Source: Alteribacter lacisalsi
GTDB taxonomy: Bacteria; Bacillota; Bacilli; Bacillales; Salisediminibacteriaceae
NCBI RefSeq assembly: GCF_003226345.1
Contig: NZ_PDOF01000001.1
Location: forward strand, 868,001 to 932,000
Direction of reading: 5' to 3'
DNA: 64,000 nucleotides
Positions 7,838-19,073 of this stretch are shown here, piece by piece. Position 1 is the first letter of the stretch. Each line of letters begins with the position of its first letter. A program made the translations under genes and the position numbers. The notes below the pieces were generated by a model. That model was not told the DNA's origin. It searched no databases and saw nothing but the letters and a program-made list of their open reading frames with translations.

Positions 7838-9502
7838 TTATACTTCCATAATTATTGGAAGGATCATTGGCTTACGTTTTGTTTTTTCGTACAGGAACGG
7901 GCCGAGTACATCACTGATCTCGTTTTTAATTTCAGACCACTGGGTCGTTTTCCGGTCCATCATTCCCTGCAGATGGGAAGCAAGCATTTTCTGCGCTTCA
8001 TTAATGAGGTCACTCGATTCACGCATATAGACAAATCCTCGGGAAATCAGGTCAGGTCCCGCTGTTACCTTAAACTCTTTCATATTCAGGCTGACAACAA
8101 CAACGACAAGACCTTCCTCTGAAAGAATGCGCCGGTCACGCAGCACGATGTTTCCGATATCGCCGATCCCGCTGCCGTCCACATAGACAGATCCGGATGG
8201 AACTTTCCCGGCCAGGCGGGCATCGTCCTTATCAAGAGCAAGAACGTCGCCGTTATCCATAAGGAAACAGTTTTCCTCGGGCACGCCGCAACTTTCAGCA
8301 AGAGAAGCATGCATCTTCTGCATCCGGTATTCGCCGTGGATCGGCATAAAGAATTTCGGTTTCATCAGGCGAAGCATCAGCTTCTGCTCTTCCTGGCCGC
8401 CGTGGCCGGAAGTATGAATGTCATTGAGCGAGCCGTGAATCACGTTCGCGCCGGCACGGTAAAGCTGATTAATCGTTTTGCTTACGCTCAGCGTGTTCCC
8501 TGGAATTGGGGAAGACGAGAACACAACCGTATCTCCGGGAATCACCTGGATCTGGCGGTGGGTACCGAAGGCAATGCGGGAAAGAGCGGCCATAGGTTCA
8601 CCTTGGCTTCCCGTACAGAGAATCGCTACCTGATCATTAGGAATTTTATTGAGCTGAGAGGCATCAATAAAGGTATTTTTCGGTGCACGAATATACCCAA
8701 GGTCAAGACCGATGTTAATGGCAGATTCCATGCTTCGGCCAAATACAGCAACTTTCCGGCGATACTTTACGGCTGCTTCTACTGCCTGCTGGAGCCGGTA
8801 AATGTTTGAAGCAAAAGTGGCAAAGATGATCCGGCCTTCCACACTGCGGAAAATCGAGTCAATACTTTCACCGACTTTACGTTCGCTCATTGTAAATCCG
8901 GGAACTTCACTGTTTGTGCTGTCAGAAAGAAGGCACAAAACCCCTTCTTCGCCGATCTTCGCCATTTTGTTCAGGTTTGCAGGTTCTCCAACCGGTGTGA
9001 AGTCAAATTTAAAGTCACCAGTATGCACAATATTTCCGGCCGGTGTTTTTACAACCACACCGAAAGAATCTGGAATACTGTGGGTTGTACGATAAAAAGA
9101 TACAGACGTTTTCTGGAATTTCACTACATCGTCTTCCTGAATTTCGTACATTTTGGTGGTGCGCAGGAGGCCGTGCTCTTCTAATTTGTTTCGCAGCAGA
9201 CCAAGTGCCAGCTTGCCGGCATAAATTGGGACATTGATTTGACGAAGAAGGTAGGGAACGCCGCCGATGTGGTCTTCGTGGCCGTGTGTAATAAACAGTC
9301 CTTTAATTTTATCTTCGTTTTTCACAAGGTACGTATAATCTGGAATTACGTAATCAATTCCGAGAAGCTCGTCTTCGGGAAATTTAATCCCGGCATCAAT
9401 TAGAATAATTTCATCCTGGAACTGAACTGCATAGGTATTTTTTCCGATTTCACCCAAACCCCCGAGGGCAAAAACGGCAGCCTGATGATTTTTAGCTTTC
9501 AT
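7838..9502 (-). CDS. rnjA: Ribonuclease J1
   Basis: A metallo-beta-lactamase/beta-CASP nuclease with 5'-3' exonuclease and endonuclease activity, central to mRNA turnover and rRNA maturation in Firmicutes. The 554-aa protein has the zinc motif [10 protein letters not shown], further ligands in VHTGDFKFD, and a late IHGEYRM segment of the beta-CASP/metal site, plus the C-terminal domain. The ATG at 9502 lies 3 bases after the rpoY stop codon, so the two genes are co-transcribed as in B. subtilis. A long structured leader precedes the pair. Confidence 0.96.
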   Translation of the reverse strand: MKAKNHQAAVFALGGLGEIGKNTYAVQFQDEIILIDAGIKFPEDELLGIDYVIPDYTYLVKNEDKIKGLFITHGHEDHIGGVPYLLRQINVPIYAGKLALGLLRNKLEEHGLLRTTKMYEIQEDDVVKFQKTSVSFYRTTHSIPDSFGVVVKTPAGNIVHTGDFKFDFTPVGEPANLNKMAKIGEEGVLCLLSDSTNSEVPGFTMSERKVGESIDSIFRSVEGRIIFATFASNIYRLQQAVEAAVKYRRKVAVFGRSMESAINIGLDLGYIRAPKNTFIDASQLNKIPNDQVAILCTGSQGEPMAALSRIAFGTHRQIQVIPGDTVVFSSSPIPGNTLSVSKTINQLYRAGANVIHGSLNDIHTSGHGGQEEQKLMLRLMKPKFFMPIHGEYRMQKMHASLAESCGVPEENCFLMDNGDVLALDKDDARLAGKVPSGSVYVDGSGIGDIGNIVLRDRRILSEEGLVVVVVSLNMKEFKVTAGPDLISRGFVYMRESSDLINEAQKMLASHLQGMMDRKTTQWSEIKNEISDVLGPFLYEKTKRKPMILPIIMEV

Positions 9503-9505
9503 CGC

Positions 9506-9715
9506 TTAGAGCTGCTCCACTTTAAAATCTTCTTTTTCTTTCTCATAGGCCAATACATCATCACTCAGAGGGGTTACAAATTCGATGTTGTATTTCCGGT
9601 CCGACAGTTTTTTGCGGACGTCTTCCTGGGATTCGCCTTCCACGTAAATAGAGTTCGTATTTTCGCGGACAGGAACTTCCGTAGTTGTTTCCTGATAAAA
9701 CACTTTAAATATCAT
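9506..9715 (-). CDS. rpoY: RNA polymerase epsilon subunit
   Basis: A 69-aa accessory subunit of Firmicute RNA polymerase (formerly YkzG). It starts MIFKVFYQE at 9715, set by AAAGGAGAGGATCCT; longer frames from 9748 would run through this ribosome binding site. The sequence has the family's REN..IYVEG pattern and a charged C terminus. It is placed directly upstream of rnjA, the conserved arrangement. Confidence 0.93.
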   Translation of the reverse strand: MIFKVFYQETTTEVPVRENTNSIYVEGESQEDVRKKLSDRKYNIEFVTPLSDDVLAYEKEKEDFKVEQL

Positions 9716-9785
9716 AGGATCCTCTCCTTTTTTATTAAGTTCAGACAAGTGATTAGAAATTGATTATACGTATGTATGTCCAAAG

Positions 9786-9984
9786 TCAGCCTGGAGGGTT
9801 TCTGTCCCTTGAAACCCCGGGCCGGCCCGGTGCATATCGGGCACCGGATAATGCGAAGCCATAAATGACAAACCTTCTTTCTCCGACTGAGAAAGAAGGA
9901 TCACTACGATGGCTACGCGTATATCTTTTTTGGAAATAAATCGCGACATCGTTTTAATAACCGTTCTCTCCACCTTTTCAACAT
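9786..9984 (-). promoter_or_regulatory. Structured 5' leader of rpoY-rnjA
   Basis: On the minus strand the transcript would contain three consecutive hairpins: an 11-bp perfect stem CCTTCTTTCTC / GAGAAAGAAGG (9873-9899), CCGGTGC / GCACCGG (9827-9847) and GGGTTTC / GAAACCC (9796-9817). A 23-codon frame with a strong ribosome binding site starts at 9984. None of the hairpins has a T-run, so they do not look like simple terminators. A role in autocontrol by RNase J1 is speculation. Confidence 0.45.
9913..9984 (-). CDS. Candidate basic leader peptide of the rpoY-rnjA operon
   Basis: A 23-codon frame starting ATG at 9984, preceded by AAGGAGGG at 6-base spacing, a stronger ribosome binding site than many annotated genes here have. 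The peptide MLKRWRERLLKRCRDLFPKK and three further residues carries ten Lys/Arg. It ends just before the first leader hairpin. A competing frame (MERTVIKTMSR, from 9973) has a poorer ribosome binding site. Whether the peptide is made is unknown. Confidence 0.35.
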   Translation of the reverse strand: MLKRWRERLLKRCRDLFPKKIYA

Positions 9985-10165
9985 TTTAAACCCTCCTTGT
10001 AACTTATTCAAGACTGACGTTCTGATTTTATTTACAGTATGTGAGTAAAACAGTGTCAATTTACGAGGGAATCGTTGCCATTACCACATCTTTATGCGGA
10101 AAAATTCTATGAGTACAAATGTCGAAAACGGGTATTGGTTAGTAAGAAATACAGGAGGGATTGTC

Positions 10166-10492
10166 ATGAAGCAGACTTTTTATGTATCAGTCAACCAGGG
10201 AAGCAGAGTCGAACTTTTTACTGAAAAAACCGATCCGCAGCTGATTCAGTACGAGGTGGAAATTGATGAAAAGGAAATTGAGGACTTCAGAATGCTGATC
10301 GAAAAGTTCAGGGACAAAGACATTGAACCGCAGCAGATCTTTTCCCGCCCATTTAATGAACCGGCTTCCGACAGAGAGAAACAGGAACTCAAATATGATA
10401 CAAGGCATCTGTATGAACTGATCTATGAGAATGGTACCGAAAAAACGAGAAGAGAACTGGAGGAACTACAAAAGCAGAATAGCGGGGCTTAG
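10166..10492 (+). CDS. Hypothetical protein
   Basis: A 108-aa soluble, charged protein starting MKQTFYVSVNQGSRVELF at 10166 behind ACAGGAGGGATTGTC; the longer frame from 10094 has no ribosome binding site. The N-terminal half looks beta-rich and the C-terminal half helical and acidic (KEIEDFRMLIEKF, RRELEELQKQ). No motif was recognised. It stands alone between rpoY and a HAD phosphatase gene and ends at its own terminator. Related sequences are probably confined to Bacillaceae, but this could not be checked. Confidence 0.75.
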   Translation: MKQTFYVSVNQGSRVELFTEKTDPQLIQYEVEIDEKEIEDFRMLIEKFRDKDIEPQQIFSRPFNEPASDREKQELKYDTRHLYELIYENGTEKTRRELEELQKQNSGA

Positions 10493-10576
10493 CAGGATCT
10501 GGTACGATCTGATTGGCCGCAAATCAAGCCGCTTGCCGGAATAGCAAGTGCTTTATAATCAGCTCAATATAGAAAT

Positions 10577-10610
10577 GGCCTTCCCCAGGGACGGGGAGGG
10601 CCGTTCTTTT
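10577..10610 (+). terminator. Intrinsic terminator
   Basis: GGCCTTCCCC pairs with GGGGAGGGCC around an AGGGAC loop, followed by GTTCTTTT. Confidence 0.75.
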
Positions 10611-10776
10611 ATGGGGCTGGGGGATAAGTTTTTTTATACTTGGAATTCCGAACAGCTAAAATGAGGTCTGTAAGCCGCTCCGAAAGTTACTTGGCTTTCC
10701 GGATTGTTTGTTAGACGCCGAGCGTAAAAAAATGATACGATTTACGATGACAAACAAGCAGGAAAGGGTGATCACG

Positions 10777-11562
10777 ATGACACCATCAGAGAAAGTTGTA
10801 TTTCTGGATATTGACGGTACGATCCTGAATCATAATAATCGAATTCCGAATAAAACACGGGAGGCGGTCAGCCTGCTTCGGGCAGAAGGTATTAATGTGG
10901 CCATAGCTACAGGCCGTGCCCCATTTATGTTTAATGATATTTTAAAAGAACTGGATATTGATTCGTTTATCAGTTTCAACGGGTCTTATGTCATGTACAA
11001 AGGTGAGGTGATCTTTGATTCACCGCTTTCGCAGGAGCACCTTCTGACACTTGAGGAAGATGCGTGGAACAACGATCATCCGATGGTGTTCCTTGACCAT
11101 CTTACCGGCAGGGCGAATCACCGGTCTCATGAATTTATCTCCCGTTCCATGGGGAGCCTTAATATGCCGCATCCCCCTCATGATCCGGACTTTCATAAAG
11201 AGCGGAACATTTATCAGGCGCTGCTGTTTTGTGAGAGCAGTCATGAAAAGCATTACTATGACCACCATCTTGGATTTGATTATGTCCGCTGGCACGAAAA
11301 AGCAATCGATGTTCTGCCTCCAGGTGGGTCAAAAGCAAAAGGAATTGAAGCGATGCTCGAAAAATTAGGCATTCGTCCTGAAAATACTTTTGCATTCGGT
11401 GATGGTCTGAACGATGTGGAGATGCTCAAGTTTGTAGGAACTGGTATTGCCATGGGTAATGCAGTGGAAGAAGCCAAACAGGCAGCAGATATGGAGACGA
11501 AACATGTTGATGATGACGGACTGTATCACGGACTTTTGGAGCTCGGTCTTATTCGCAGATAA
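10777..11562 (+). CDS. ykrA: HAD-superfamily sugar/nucleotide phosphatase (Cof-type)
   Basis: A 261-aa Cof-like hydrolase that would remove phosphate from small metabolites in the cytoplasm. Motif I is VFLDIDGTIL near residue 10, motif II is IAIATGRAP, and motifs III/IV are the late GDGLNDVEML; a C2 cap lies between them. The substrate cannot be read from the sequence. The ATG at 10777 is preceded by AGGAAAGGGTGATC; upstream ATGs in the same frame are less well placed. Position between rpoY and def matches B. subtilis ykrA. Confidence 0.88.
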   Translation: MTPSEKVVFLDIDGTILNHNNRIPNKTREAVSLLRAEGINVAIATGRAPFMFNDILKELDIDSFISFNGSYVMYKGEVIFDSPLSQEHLLTLEEDAWNNDHPMVFLDHLTGRANHRSHEFISRSMGSLNMPHPPHDPDFHKERNIYQALLFCESSHEKHYYDHHLGFDYVRWHEKAIDVLPPGGSKAKGIEAMLEKLGIRPENTFAFGDGLNDVEMLKFVGTGIAMGNAVEEAKQAADMETKHVDDDGLYHGLLELGLIRR

Positions 11563-11564
11563 AG

Positions 11565-11590
11565 AAACCGCCTCCAATTAGGAAGCGGGT
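11565..11590 (-). terminator. Probable terminator of def
   Basis: CCGCCTCC / GGAAGCGG forms a hairpin with an AATTA loop that overlaps the last codons of def; on the minus strand it is followed by TTTCTTTA. Confidence 0.5.
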
Positions 11591-12159
11591 CCGTGAAATT
11601 TACTGATTTTGATAACTTCTTTTGGCGGAAGCGGCTCCTTGAAGGGGTCGCTTTTGTCAATTCTATCGTAAAACATTATGCCGTTCAGGTGATCAATTTC
11701 ATGCTGGAAAACGATTGCGGCGAATCCTTTAAGCCTCAGAGTAATCTCTTCGCCTTCAAGAGTCGTTGCTTTTACCTTGATTCTGGCGTAGCGGGGAACT
11801 TCACCTTCGACCATCCGGTCTACACTCAGGCATCCCTCGCCGGATTCAAGGTAGGTGGTTTCCTCGGAATGGCTGATAATTTTGGGGTTGAACAGGCCGA
11901 GTTCGAGAAATTCGTCATTGTGGTCAAATGTTCTTACGGCAATCATTTTTTTACTTACATTAATCTGCGGGGCCGCGAGTCCAACACCTGGTCTCAAACC
12001 ATACTGTGCTGCTGTGTCTTCATCCTGGCTGTTAATCAGGTATTCCACCATGGAGCGGAGAATGTCCTGTTCTTCTTTTGACGCAGGGAGAGAGACGGGG
12101 TCCGCGATCTTACGGAGAGTCGGATGCCCTTCCCGGATAATATCATCCATTGTAATCAT
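11578..12159 (-). CDS. def: Peptide deformylase
   Basis: A metalloenzyme that removes the formyl group from the N-terminal methionine of new proteins. All three active-site motifs are present in the 193-aa protein: [14 protein letters not shown], and QHEIDHLNG with the two metal histidines. Length and an inserted loop after residue 30 suit the longer B. subtilis YkrB (DefB) type. AAAGGAGTGTAAAACATA precedes the ATG at 12159. Position next to ykrA matches B. subtilis. Confidence 0.95.
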   Translation of the reverse strand: MITMDDIIREGHPTLRKIADPVSLPASKEEQDILRSMVEYLINSQDEDTAAQYGLRPGVGLAAPQINVSKKMIAVRTFDHNDEFLELGLFNPKIISHSEETTYLESGEGCLSVDRMVEGEVPRYARIKVKATTLEGEEITLRLKGFAAIVFQHEIDHLNGIMFYDRIDKSDPFKEPLPPKEVIKISKFHGPAS

Positions 12160-12315
12160 TATGTTTTACACTCCTTTATTTCATTTGCAGAAATACGTTT
12201 TTCTGCGAATATGTATATGCTGTGCCCGGGCAGTAACATGCATCTGTCTGAGGACCTCGTTTTCCATCATATAATATTATATAATTAAAGGACAGGTCAA
12301 AAACGATTGGTTTGT

Positions 12316-12347
12316 AATAAAAAAACGAGAGCGGATCCGCTCTCGTT
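12316..12347 (-). terminator. Intrinsic terminator of the YjcZ-like gene
   Basis: Perfect palindrome AACGAGAGCGGA / TCCGCTCTCGTT, followed on the minus strand by a run of T residues. Confidence 0.85.
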
Positions 12348-12361
12348 CCATACATCTGATT

Positions 12362-12526
12362 TTAGTAGAATTTTGATGCGCCAATTATTACAAGAAGTAT
12401 GAACAGAACCAGGATCAGCGCGAAGCCTTTACCTGCACCATTATACCCTGCACCTGCTACCTGACCGCCATATCCATATCCACAAGGATCCCAACATCCG
12501 CATCCGTTACCGCCATATCCGTACAT
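12362..12526 (-). CDS. YjcZ-family small sporulation-type protein
   Basis: A 54-aa protein with a Gly/Tyr/Cys-rich N terminus ([21 protein letters not shown]) and one C-terminal membrane helix, [21 protein letters not shown]. This architecture is typical of the YjcZ/SscA-type peptides of Bacilli, some of which are spore proteins. The start at 12526 is chosen because AAGGAGGAA lies 8 bases upstream. It is monocistronic with its own terminator. The sporulation role is inferred from the family only. Confidence 0.75.
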   Translation of the reverse strand: MYGYGGNGCGCWDPCGYGYGGQVAGAGYNGAGKGFALILVLFILLVIIGASKFY

Positions 12527-12788
12527 ATGCATTTCCTCCTTTTTGTTCACCGCTGTTACTCAGCGATTTACTACATGCTATGCAGACATCCAGAGAGTGA
12601 ATGGATGTATACCCATATTCACGGAAGATGATTTTGTTGGAAACTGCACCTTTGGAAATTGATTTAAGCAATACAGGTGATGTGAAGTTTTTGCTGTTTT
12701 AAGAAACTCCTTGTAAAATGAGGTAAAATAGGATAATTTGTTAGTGTATGTCAATTTTGGACGAGTACATAAAAGGGGGATCTTTTAA

Positions 12789-13436
12789 GTGAAGAAAGGA
12801 TTAATGACGCTCGGCTCGATCGGACTTGCAGCGCTGCTTACTGGGTGTTTTGGGAGCAATGCAGCGATGGATATGCACGAACATCTTGAAAATGCCGTAG
12901 AAAAAGAACAGGTATTTCAGGAACAGCAGTCACCGCTGACAGAAGCCGAGACAAGAGAACATGAACTATACAGCGAAATGCTTGAGATGACTGAGGTTGA
13001 GGACATTGAACCGCTCTCAGAAGAGGCGGTTGAATCAGCTGAAGAGCGCCGCTCCATCATTGAAATTGAAAAAGAAAGCATTGATGATGCATACAATGAG
13101 TTTCAGGAAGTGACAGGGTACCTTGATGATCTTGAAGAGGAAGCCCGGCCGGCAGCTGAGGATATGATTGCAGCAATGGATGCCCGTTACGAGGCCTATC
13201 AGGATCTCTATGATGAGTACATGGAGACCATCGATCTGGATATCGAACTCTATAATATGATCACCCAGGAAGAACTCACGAGAGAAGAACTTCAGGATCA
13301 GCATGATCTTGTGAATGATGCCTACAGCCGTGTTAACAGCCTGAACAGTGAGTTCAATAAAAGAACGCAGGAATACAATGAAGCCAAACGCACTTTCTAC
13401 CAGGAAGCTGATCTGAATGTGGAAGAGCCGGCTTAA
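12789..13436 (+). CDS. ykyA: YkyA-family lipoprotein
   Basis: A secreted, membrane-anchored protein of 215 aa. The signal peptide ends in the lipobox LLTGC (Cys at residue 20), and the mature part is almost entirely acidic alpha-helix, probably coiled coil (residues about 25-210, rich in E, Q and L). YkyA proteins are described as putative cell-wall-binding lipoproteins; the role is not established. The GTG at 12789 is preceded by AAAAGGGGGATC. It lies just before the pdh operon, as in B. subtilis, and is separated from it by a terminator. Confidence 0.85.
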   Translation: MKKGLMTLGSIGLAALLTGCFGSNAAMDMHEHLENAVEKEQVFQEQQSPLTEAETREHELYSEMLEMTEVEDIEPLSEEAVESAEERRSIIEIEKESIDDAYNEFQEVTGYLDDLEEEARPAAEDMIAAMDARYEAYQDLYDEYMETIDLDIELYNMITQEELTREELQDQHDLVNDAYSRVNSLNSEFNKRTQEYNEAKRTFYQEADLNVEEPA

Positions 13437-13462
13437 GACACCTTAATGGGTGTCTTTTTTTT
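13435..13462 (+). terminator. Intrinsic terminator of ykyA
   Basis: AAGACACC / GGTGTCTT hairpin followed by seven T residues, starting at the ykyA stop codon. Confidence 0.85.
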
Positions 13463-15009
<1,547 letters not shown>

Positions 15010-15012
15010 GCT

Positions 15013-15990
15013 ATGGCGCAAATGACAATGATTCAGGCGATTACGGATGCGATGCGCACTGAACTGAAAAACAATGAAGATGTGCTCGTATTCGGTGAAG
15101 ACGTAGGTCAGAACGGCGGGGTTTTCCGTGCGACTGAAGGTCTTCAGAAGGAATTTGGCGAAGATCGCGTGTTTGACACGCCACTAGCAGAATCCGGTAT
15201 CGGCGGTCTTGCAGCTGGTCTTAGTGTGACCGGTTTTCGTCCGGTTATGGAAATTCAATTCTTCGGTTTCGTTTTCGAAACGTTTGACGCTATCGCAGCT
15301 CAGATGGCCCGTATGCGCTATCGTTCCGGCGGTGTTTACCACTCACCTGTAACGATCCGTGCGCCATTTGGAGGCGGGGTAAAAACACCTGAACTTCACG
15401 CAGACAGTCTTGAAGGTCTTATGGCCCAGACTCCTGGCTTGAAAGTAGTGATCCCTTCAAATCCATACGATGCGAAAGGGCTTCTAATTTCTGCTATCCG
15501 TGATAACGATCCTGTCGTTTTCCTCGAGCATATGAAGCTTTACCGTTCTTTCCGTGATGAAGTACCTGAGGAAGAATACACAGTGGAACTTGGAAAAGCT
15601 GAAGTGAAGCGAGAAGGTAATGATATTACAATCATCACGTACGGTGCGATGGTTCATTCTTCTCTCAAAGCGGCTGAAGAGCTTGAAAAAGACGGTATTG
15701 ATGCTGAAGTCATTGACCTCCGTACAATCAGCCCGATCGATATTGAAACGATTATAGAATCCGTCGAGAAAACCAACCGTGCCATCGTTGTACAGGAAGC
15801 TCAGAAACAGGCTGGTATTGCCGCAAACGTTGTAGCGGAAATTAACGACCGTGCAATCCTCAGCCTTGAAGCACCGGTGCTTCGTGTAACATCTCCTGAT
15901 ACGGTATTCCCGTTCAGTTCTGCGGAAGATACCTGGCTTCCAAGCTACAAAGACATTGTTGAAAAATCAAAACAAGTAATCAATTTTTAA
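15013..15990 (+). CDS. pdhB: Pyruvate dehydrogenase E1 component, beta subunit
   Basis: A 325-aa transketolase-like subunit that completes the E1 active site with PdhA. Characteristic stretches include [19 protein letters not shown] near residue 25, [27 protein letters not shown] and the C-terminal [29 protein letters not shown] overlaps the pdhA stop codon and serves as ribosome binding site. A stem-loop follows before pdhC. Confidence 0.95.
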   Translation: MAQMTMIQAITDAMRTELKNNEDVLVFGEDVGQNGGVFRATEGLQKEFGEDRVFDTPLAESGIGGLAAGLSVTGFRPVMEIQFFGFVFETFDAIAAQMARMRYRSGGVYHSPVTIRAPFGGGVKTPELHADSLEGLMAQTPGLKVVIPSNPYDAKGLLISAIRDNDPVVFLEHMKLYRSFRDEVPEEEYTVELGKAEVKREGNDITIITYGAMVHSSLKAAEELEKDGIDAEVIDLRTISPIDIETIIESVEKTNRAIVVQEAQKQAGIAANVVAEINDRAILSLEAPVLRVTSPDTVFPFSSAEDTWLPSYKDIVEKSKQVINF

Positions 15991-16014
15991 TCTGTAATCT
16001 TCAGACCCGGGGGC

Positions 16015-16047
16015 GGCTGAGAAGCATTGCTTTTCAGCCTTCCTTTT
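16015..16047 (+). terminator. Intercistronic hairpin between pdhB and pdhC
   Basis: GGCTGAGAAGCA pairs with TGCTTTTCAGCC at 11 of 12 positions and is followed by TTCCTTTTC, a weak T-tract. It may act as a partial terminator or processing site that sets different levels of E1 and E2/E3. Confidence 0.5.
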
Positions 16048-16082
16048 CAGCGATTTAGCGATAAGAAACGGAGGCGTTAAGT

Positions 16083-17405
16083 GTGGCTTACGAATTTAAG
16101 ATGCCGGATATCGGTGAAGGTATCCACGAAGGTGAAGTCGTAAAATGGGAAGTTAAAGAAGGAGACGAGGTTAAGGAAGATGACGTCCTTGCTGAAGTCC
16201 AGAACGATAAGGCTGTTGTTGAAATCCCTTCTCCGGTAGACGGCACAGTAAAAAAACTTCATGTCAGCGAAGGTGAAGTAACAACTGTTGGGACAGTCAT
16301 CATTACGTTCGATACAGATGCTGAACAGCCGGAAGAAGCTCACGGCAGTGACGATGACTCGTCCGAGGAGTCTAAGGAAGAAAAGGAAGATAAGAAAGAA
16401 GAAGCTTCCAAAGACCAGGAGCAGACTGAAAAAGCATCTGAGCCTGCTGCCCAAGATGAGGAAGTTGATGAAGACCGCCGCATTATTGCGATGCCTTCTG
16501 TACGTAAATATGCACGTGAAAAAGATGTAAACATCCGCAAGGTGAGCGGTTCAGGCAAAAACGGCCGTATTCTGAAGGATGACATCGACAGCTTCCTTTC
16601 CGGCGGACAAGCAGATGAAGCCTCTGCCCAGGAAGAAACTGAAGCTAAAGAAGAAACAAAGCAGGAGAAAAAGAGCGTTGCTGCTTATCAGCCTGCCAAT
16701 GAAGAGCTTGAAACACGTGAGAAGATGTCCGGAATCCGTAAAGCGATTTCGAAAGCAATGGTTAACTCCAAGCACACTGCTCCTCACGTAACATTGATGG
16801 ATGAGATCGACGTGTCTGCACTCGTTGCTCACCGTAAGAAGTTTAAGCCGGTTGCTGCAGACAAAGGGATCAAACTTACGTACCTTCCGTACGTTGTGAA
16901 AGCTCTTACTTCTGCACTTCGTGAGTACCCTGCACTTAACACGTCTGTTGATGATTCAACAGATGAGATCGTGCACAAGCATTATTACAACATCGGAATT
17001 GCTGCTGACACAGAGAAGGGCCTTCTTGTTCCTGTAGTAAAAGACACAGACCGCAAGTCCATCTTTAAAATTTCCGATCAGATTAATGAACTTGCAGGAA
17101 AAGCACGTGAAGGTTCACTTGGTTCTGACGAAATGAAGGGTGCTTCCTGCACGATTACCAACATCGGTTCAGCGGGCGGTCAATGGTTTACACCAGTAAT
17201 TAACCACCCTGAAGTGGCGATTCTTGGTCTTGGTCGAATTGCTGAGAAACCAGTTGTCCGTGATGGGGAAATTGTTGTTGCTCCAGTTCTTGCCTTGTCA
17301 TTAAGCTTTGATCATCGTATCATTGATGGTGCGACTGCTCAGCACGCATTGAACCATATTAAGCGTTTGTTGAACGATCCACAATTACTTGTAATGGAGG
17401 GCTAA
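16083..17405 (+). CDS. pdhC: Pyruvate dehydrogenase E2, dihydrolipoamide acetyltransferase
   Basis: The structural core of the complex, transferring acetyl groups from lipoyl to CoA. One lipoyl domain (residues 1-80, lipoylated Lys43 in QNDKAVVE) is followed by an acidic linker of Glu/Lys/Ser, the E1/E3-binding domain (about 137-172, [14 protein letters not shown]), a second linker, and the catalytic domain with SFDHRIIDG near the end. The length is 440 aa. The GTG at 16083 follows GGAGGCGTTAAGT. The linker is more acidic than usual, consistent with a salt-adapted proteome. pdhD starts 3 bases downstream. Confidence 0.94.
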   Translation: MAYEFKMPDIGEGIHEGEVVKWEVKEGDEVKEDDVLAEVQNDKAVVEIPSPVDGTVKKLHVSEGEVTTVGTVIITFDTDAEQPEEAHGSDDDSSEESKEEKEDKKEEASKDQEQTEKASEPAAQDEEVDEDRRIIAMPSVRKYAREKDVNIRKVSGSGKNGRILKDDIDSFLSGGQADEASAQEETEAKEETKQEKKSVAAYQPANEELETREKMSGIRKAISKAMVNSKHTAPHVTLMDEIDVSALVAHRKKFKPVAADKGIKLTYLPYVVKALTSALREYPALNTSVDDSTDEIVHKHYYNIGIAADTEKGLLVPVVKDTDRKSIFKISDQINELAGKAREGSLGSDEMKGASCTITNIGSAGGQWFTPVINHPEVAILGLGRIAEKPVVRDGEIVVAPVLALSLSFDHRIIDGATAQHALNHIKRLLNDPQLLVMEG

Positions 17406-17408
17406 TTC

Positions 17409-18818
17409 ATGGTAGTAGGAGATTTTCCGGTTGAAGTGGACACGCTCGTCATCGGCTCCGGTCCCGGAGGCTATGTTGCTGCTATCCGCGCTGCTCAGCT
17501 TGGACAGAAAGTAACGGTTGTAGAGAAAGATAACCTCGGTGGTGTATGTCTGAATGTTGGTTGTATCCCCTCGAAAGCACTCATTGAAGCAGGACATCGT
17601 TTTCATGATGCCGGCAATTCTGAGGACATGGGAATCAGCGTAGATAAAGTGAGCCTGGACTTTTCAAAAGTGCAGGAATGGAAACAGGGCGTTGTTGAAA
17701 AGCTTACAGGCGGGGTAGAAGGCCTGCTTAAAGGAAACAGCGTTGATATCGTAAAGGGAGAGGCGTATTTTGTGGATGATTCCACTGTACGTATTATGGA
17801 CGAAAAGAGCTCACAGACGTACAAGTTTAACAACTGTATCGTTGCTACAGGTTCCCGTCCTATCGAACTTCCCAACTTTAAATACAGTGACCGTATTGTT
17901 TCTTCAACTGGTGCACTTAAACTTAAAGAAGTCCCTGAGAAACTGGTCGTCATCGGCGGCGGCTACATTGGCATCGAGCTTGGCTCTGCCTATGCAAACC
18001 TCGGTGCTGAGGTAACGGTCCTTGAAGGCGGGAAAGCGATCCTTCCTGGCTTCGAGAAGCAGATGAGTCAGCTTGTTGCCAAGCGTCTAAAGAAGAATGG
18101 TGTAACCATTAAAACTGAAGCGATGGCTCAGGGTGTTGAAGAGACAGACAGCGGCGTGAAAGTTAAAGCTGAAATTAAAGGCAAAGAGGAAGAGTTCGAA
18201 GGCGACTATCTTCTTGTCACTGTCGGTCGGGTACCGAACACAGATGAGCTCGGTCTCGAGCAGGCAGGAATTGACGTAACTGAAAAAGGTCTCATTGAGA
18301 TTGACAAGCAGTGCCGAACGTCAGTTAAAAACATTTATGCAATCGGCGATATCGTCAAAGGCCCTCAGCTTGCTCACAAAGCTTCCTATGAAGCGAAAGT
18401 AGCAGCGGAAGCCATTGCCGGTGAACCAGCTGAAATCGACTACACAGCCATCCCTGAAGTCGTATTCTCAGGACCTGAGCTGGCCTCGGTCGGTCTAAAG
18501 GAAAAAGAAGCGAAAGAACAGGGCTACGATGTTGAAGTGGCGAAGTTCCCGTTTGCTGCAAACGGACGCGCGCTTTCCCTGAATGCAACAGAAGGCTTCG
18601 TTAAAATGATCACACGTAAAGAAGATGGTCTTGTTCTGGGTGTACAAATTGCCGGTGAACATGCTTCTGACATGATCTCTGAAGCCTGTGTGGCTATTGA
18701 AGCAGGGATGACTGCTGAAGACCTCGCTCTGACCATTCACGCTCACCCTTCACTCGGTGAGATCACAATGGAAACAGCAGAAGTGGCCCTCGGTATGCCG
18801 ATCCACATTGTAAAATAA
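17409..18818 (+). CDS. pdhD: Dihydrolipoamide dehydrogenase (E3) of the pyruvate dehydrogenase complex
   Basis: An FAD-dependent disulfide oxidoreductase that reoxidises dihydrolipoamide and makes NADH. The 469-aa protein has the FAD motif [17 protein letters not shown], the redox-active [15 protein letters not shown], the NAD motif [13 protein letters not shown], and the catalytic HAHPSLGE at the C terminus. TAATGGAGGGCTAATTC provides the ribosome binding site at the pdhC stop codon. The operon ends at a strong terminator. Confidence 0.96.
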   Translation: MVVGDFPVEVDTLVIGSGPGGYVAAIRAAQLGQKVTVVEKDNLGGVCLNVGCIPSKALIEAGHRFHDAGNSEDMGISVDKVSLDFSKVQEWKQGVVEKLTGGVEGLLKGNSVDIVKGEAYFVDDSTVRIMDEKSSQTYKFNNCIVATGSRPIELPNFKYSDRIVSSTGALKLKEVPEKLVVIGGGYIGIELGSAYANLGAEVTVLEGGKAILPGFEKQMSQLVAKRLKKNGVTIKTEAMAQGVEETDSGVKVKAEIKGKEEEFEGDYLLVTVGRVPNTDELGLEQAGIDVTEKGLIEIDKQCRTSVKNIYAIGDIVKGPQLAHKASYEAKVAAEAIAGEPAEIDYTAIPEVVFSGPELASVGLKEKEAKEQGYDVEVAKFPFAANGRALSLNATEGFVKMITRKEDGLVLGVQIAGEHASDMISEACVAIEAGMTAEDLALTIHAHPSLGEITMETAEVALGMPIHIVK

Positions 18819-18830
18819 ACACCTATTATA

Positions 18831-18868
18831 AAATCCTCAGCCGGAGAATTCCGGCTGGGGATTTTTTT
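18831..18868 (+). terminator. Intrinsic terminator of pdhABCD
   Basis: AAATCCTCAGCCGG / CCGGCTGGGGATTT hairpin followed by T residues. Confidence 0.9.
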
Positions 18869-18879
18869 AAGTAGTTCTC

Positions 18880-19025
18880 GGATAGGTGGCTGCTTTGCTA
18901 TTAGATATTAAGCGGAAGGTGTTTCCAGCGGAAAAAACAAAGAGCGTTTACTTCATAATTCGCAGCCGAGGAGGCTTGGTGTCATTGAGGAAAGGAAACG
19001 AGTGGTATGCTGCAGAAAATACTTC
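18880..19025 (+). repeat. Possible decayed copy of the intergenic repeat core
   Basis: GCCGAGGAGGCTTGGTG followed by GGAAAGGAAACGAGTGG resembles the 3' half of the type A core. The ends are not recognisable and no target duplication was found. A 61-codon frame across it shows no sign of being a gene. Confidence 0.3.
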
Positions 19026-19033
19026 AGGACCAC

Positions 19034-19063
19034 AAACAAAAAACAGACCGCTTCAACGGTCTG
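19034..19063 (-). terminator. Intrinsic terminator of the thioredoxin-like lipoprotein gene
   Basis: CAGACCG / CGGTCTG hairpin with a CTTCAA loop; on the minus strand it is followed by TTTTTTGTTTG. Confidence 0.75.
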
Positions 19064-19073
19064 CTTTCTGATT

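Noticed and set aside
8309-9237. Several plus-strand frames of 64-166 codons opposite rnjA
   Set aside because: They are antisense shadows of a highly conserved gene and have no ribosome binding sites.
9764-9973. 69-codon frame on the minus strand upstream of rpoY
   Set aside because: It has no well-placed ribosome binding site and runs across three hairpins; the overlapping 23-codon frame starting at 9984 has a better start signal.
18886-19071. 61-codon frame after pdhD
   Set aside because: It covers what looks like a decayed repeat and a terminator, with no start signal or recognisable protein.
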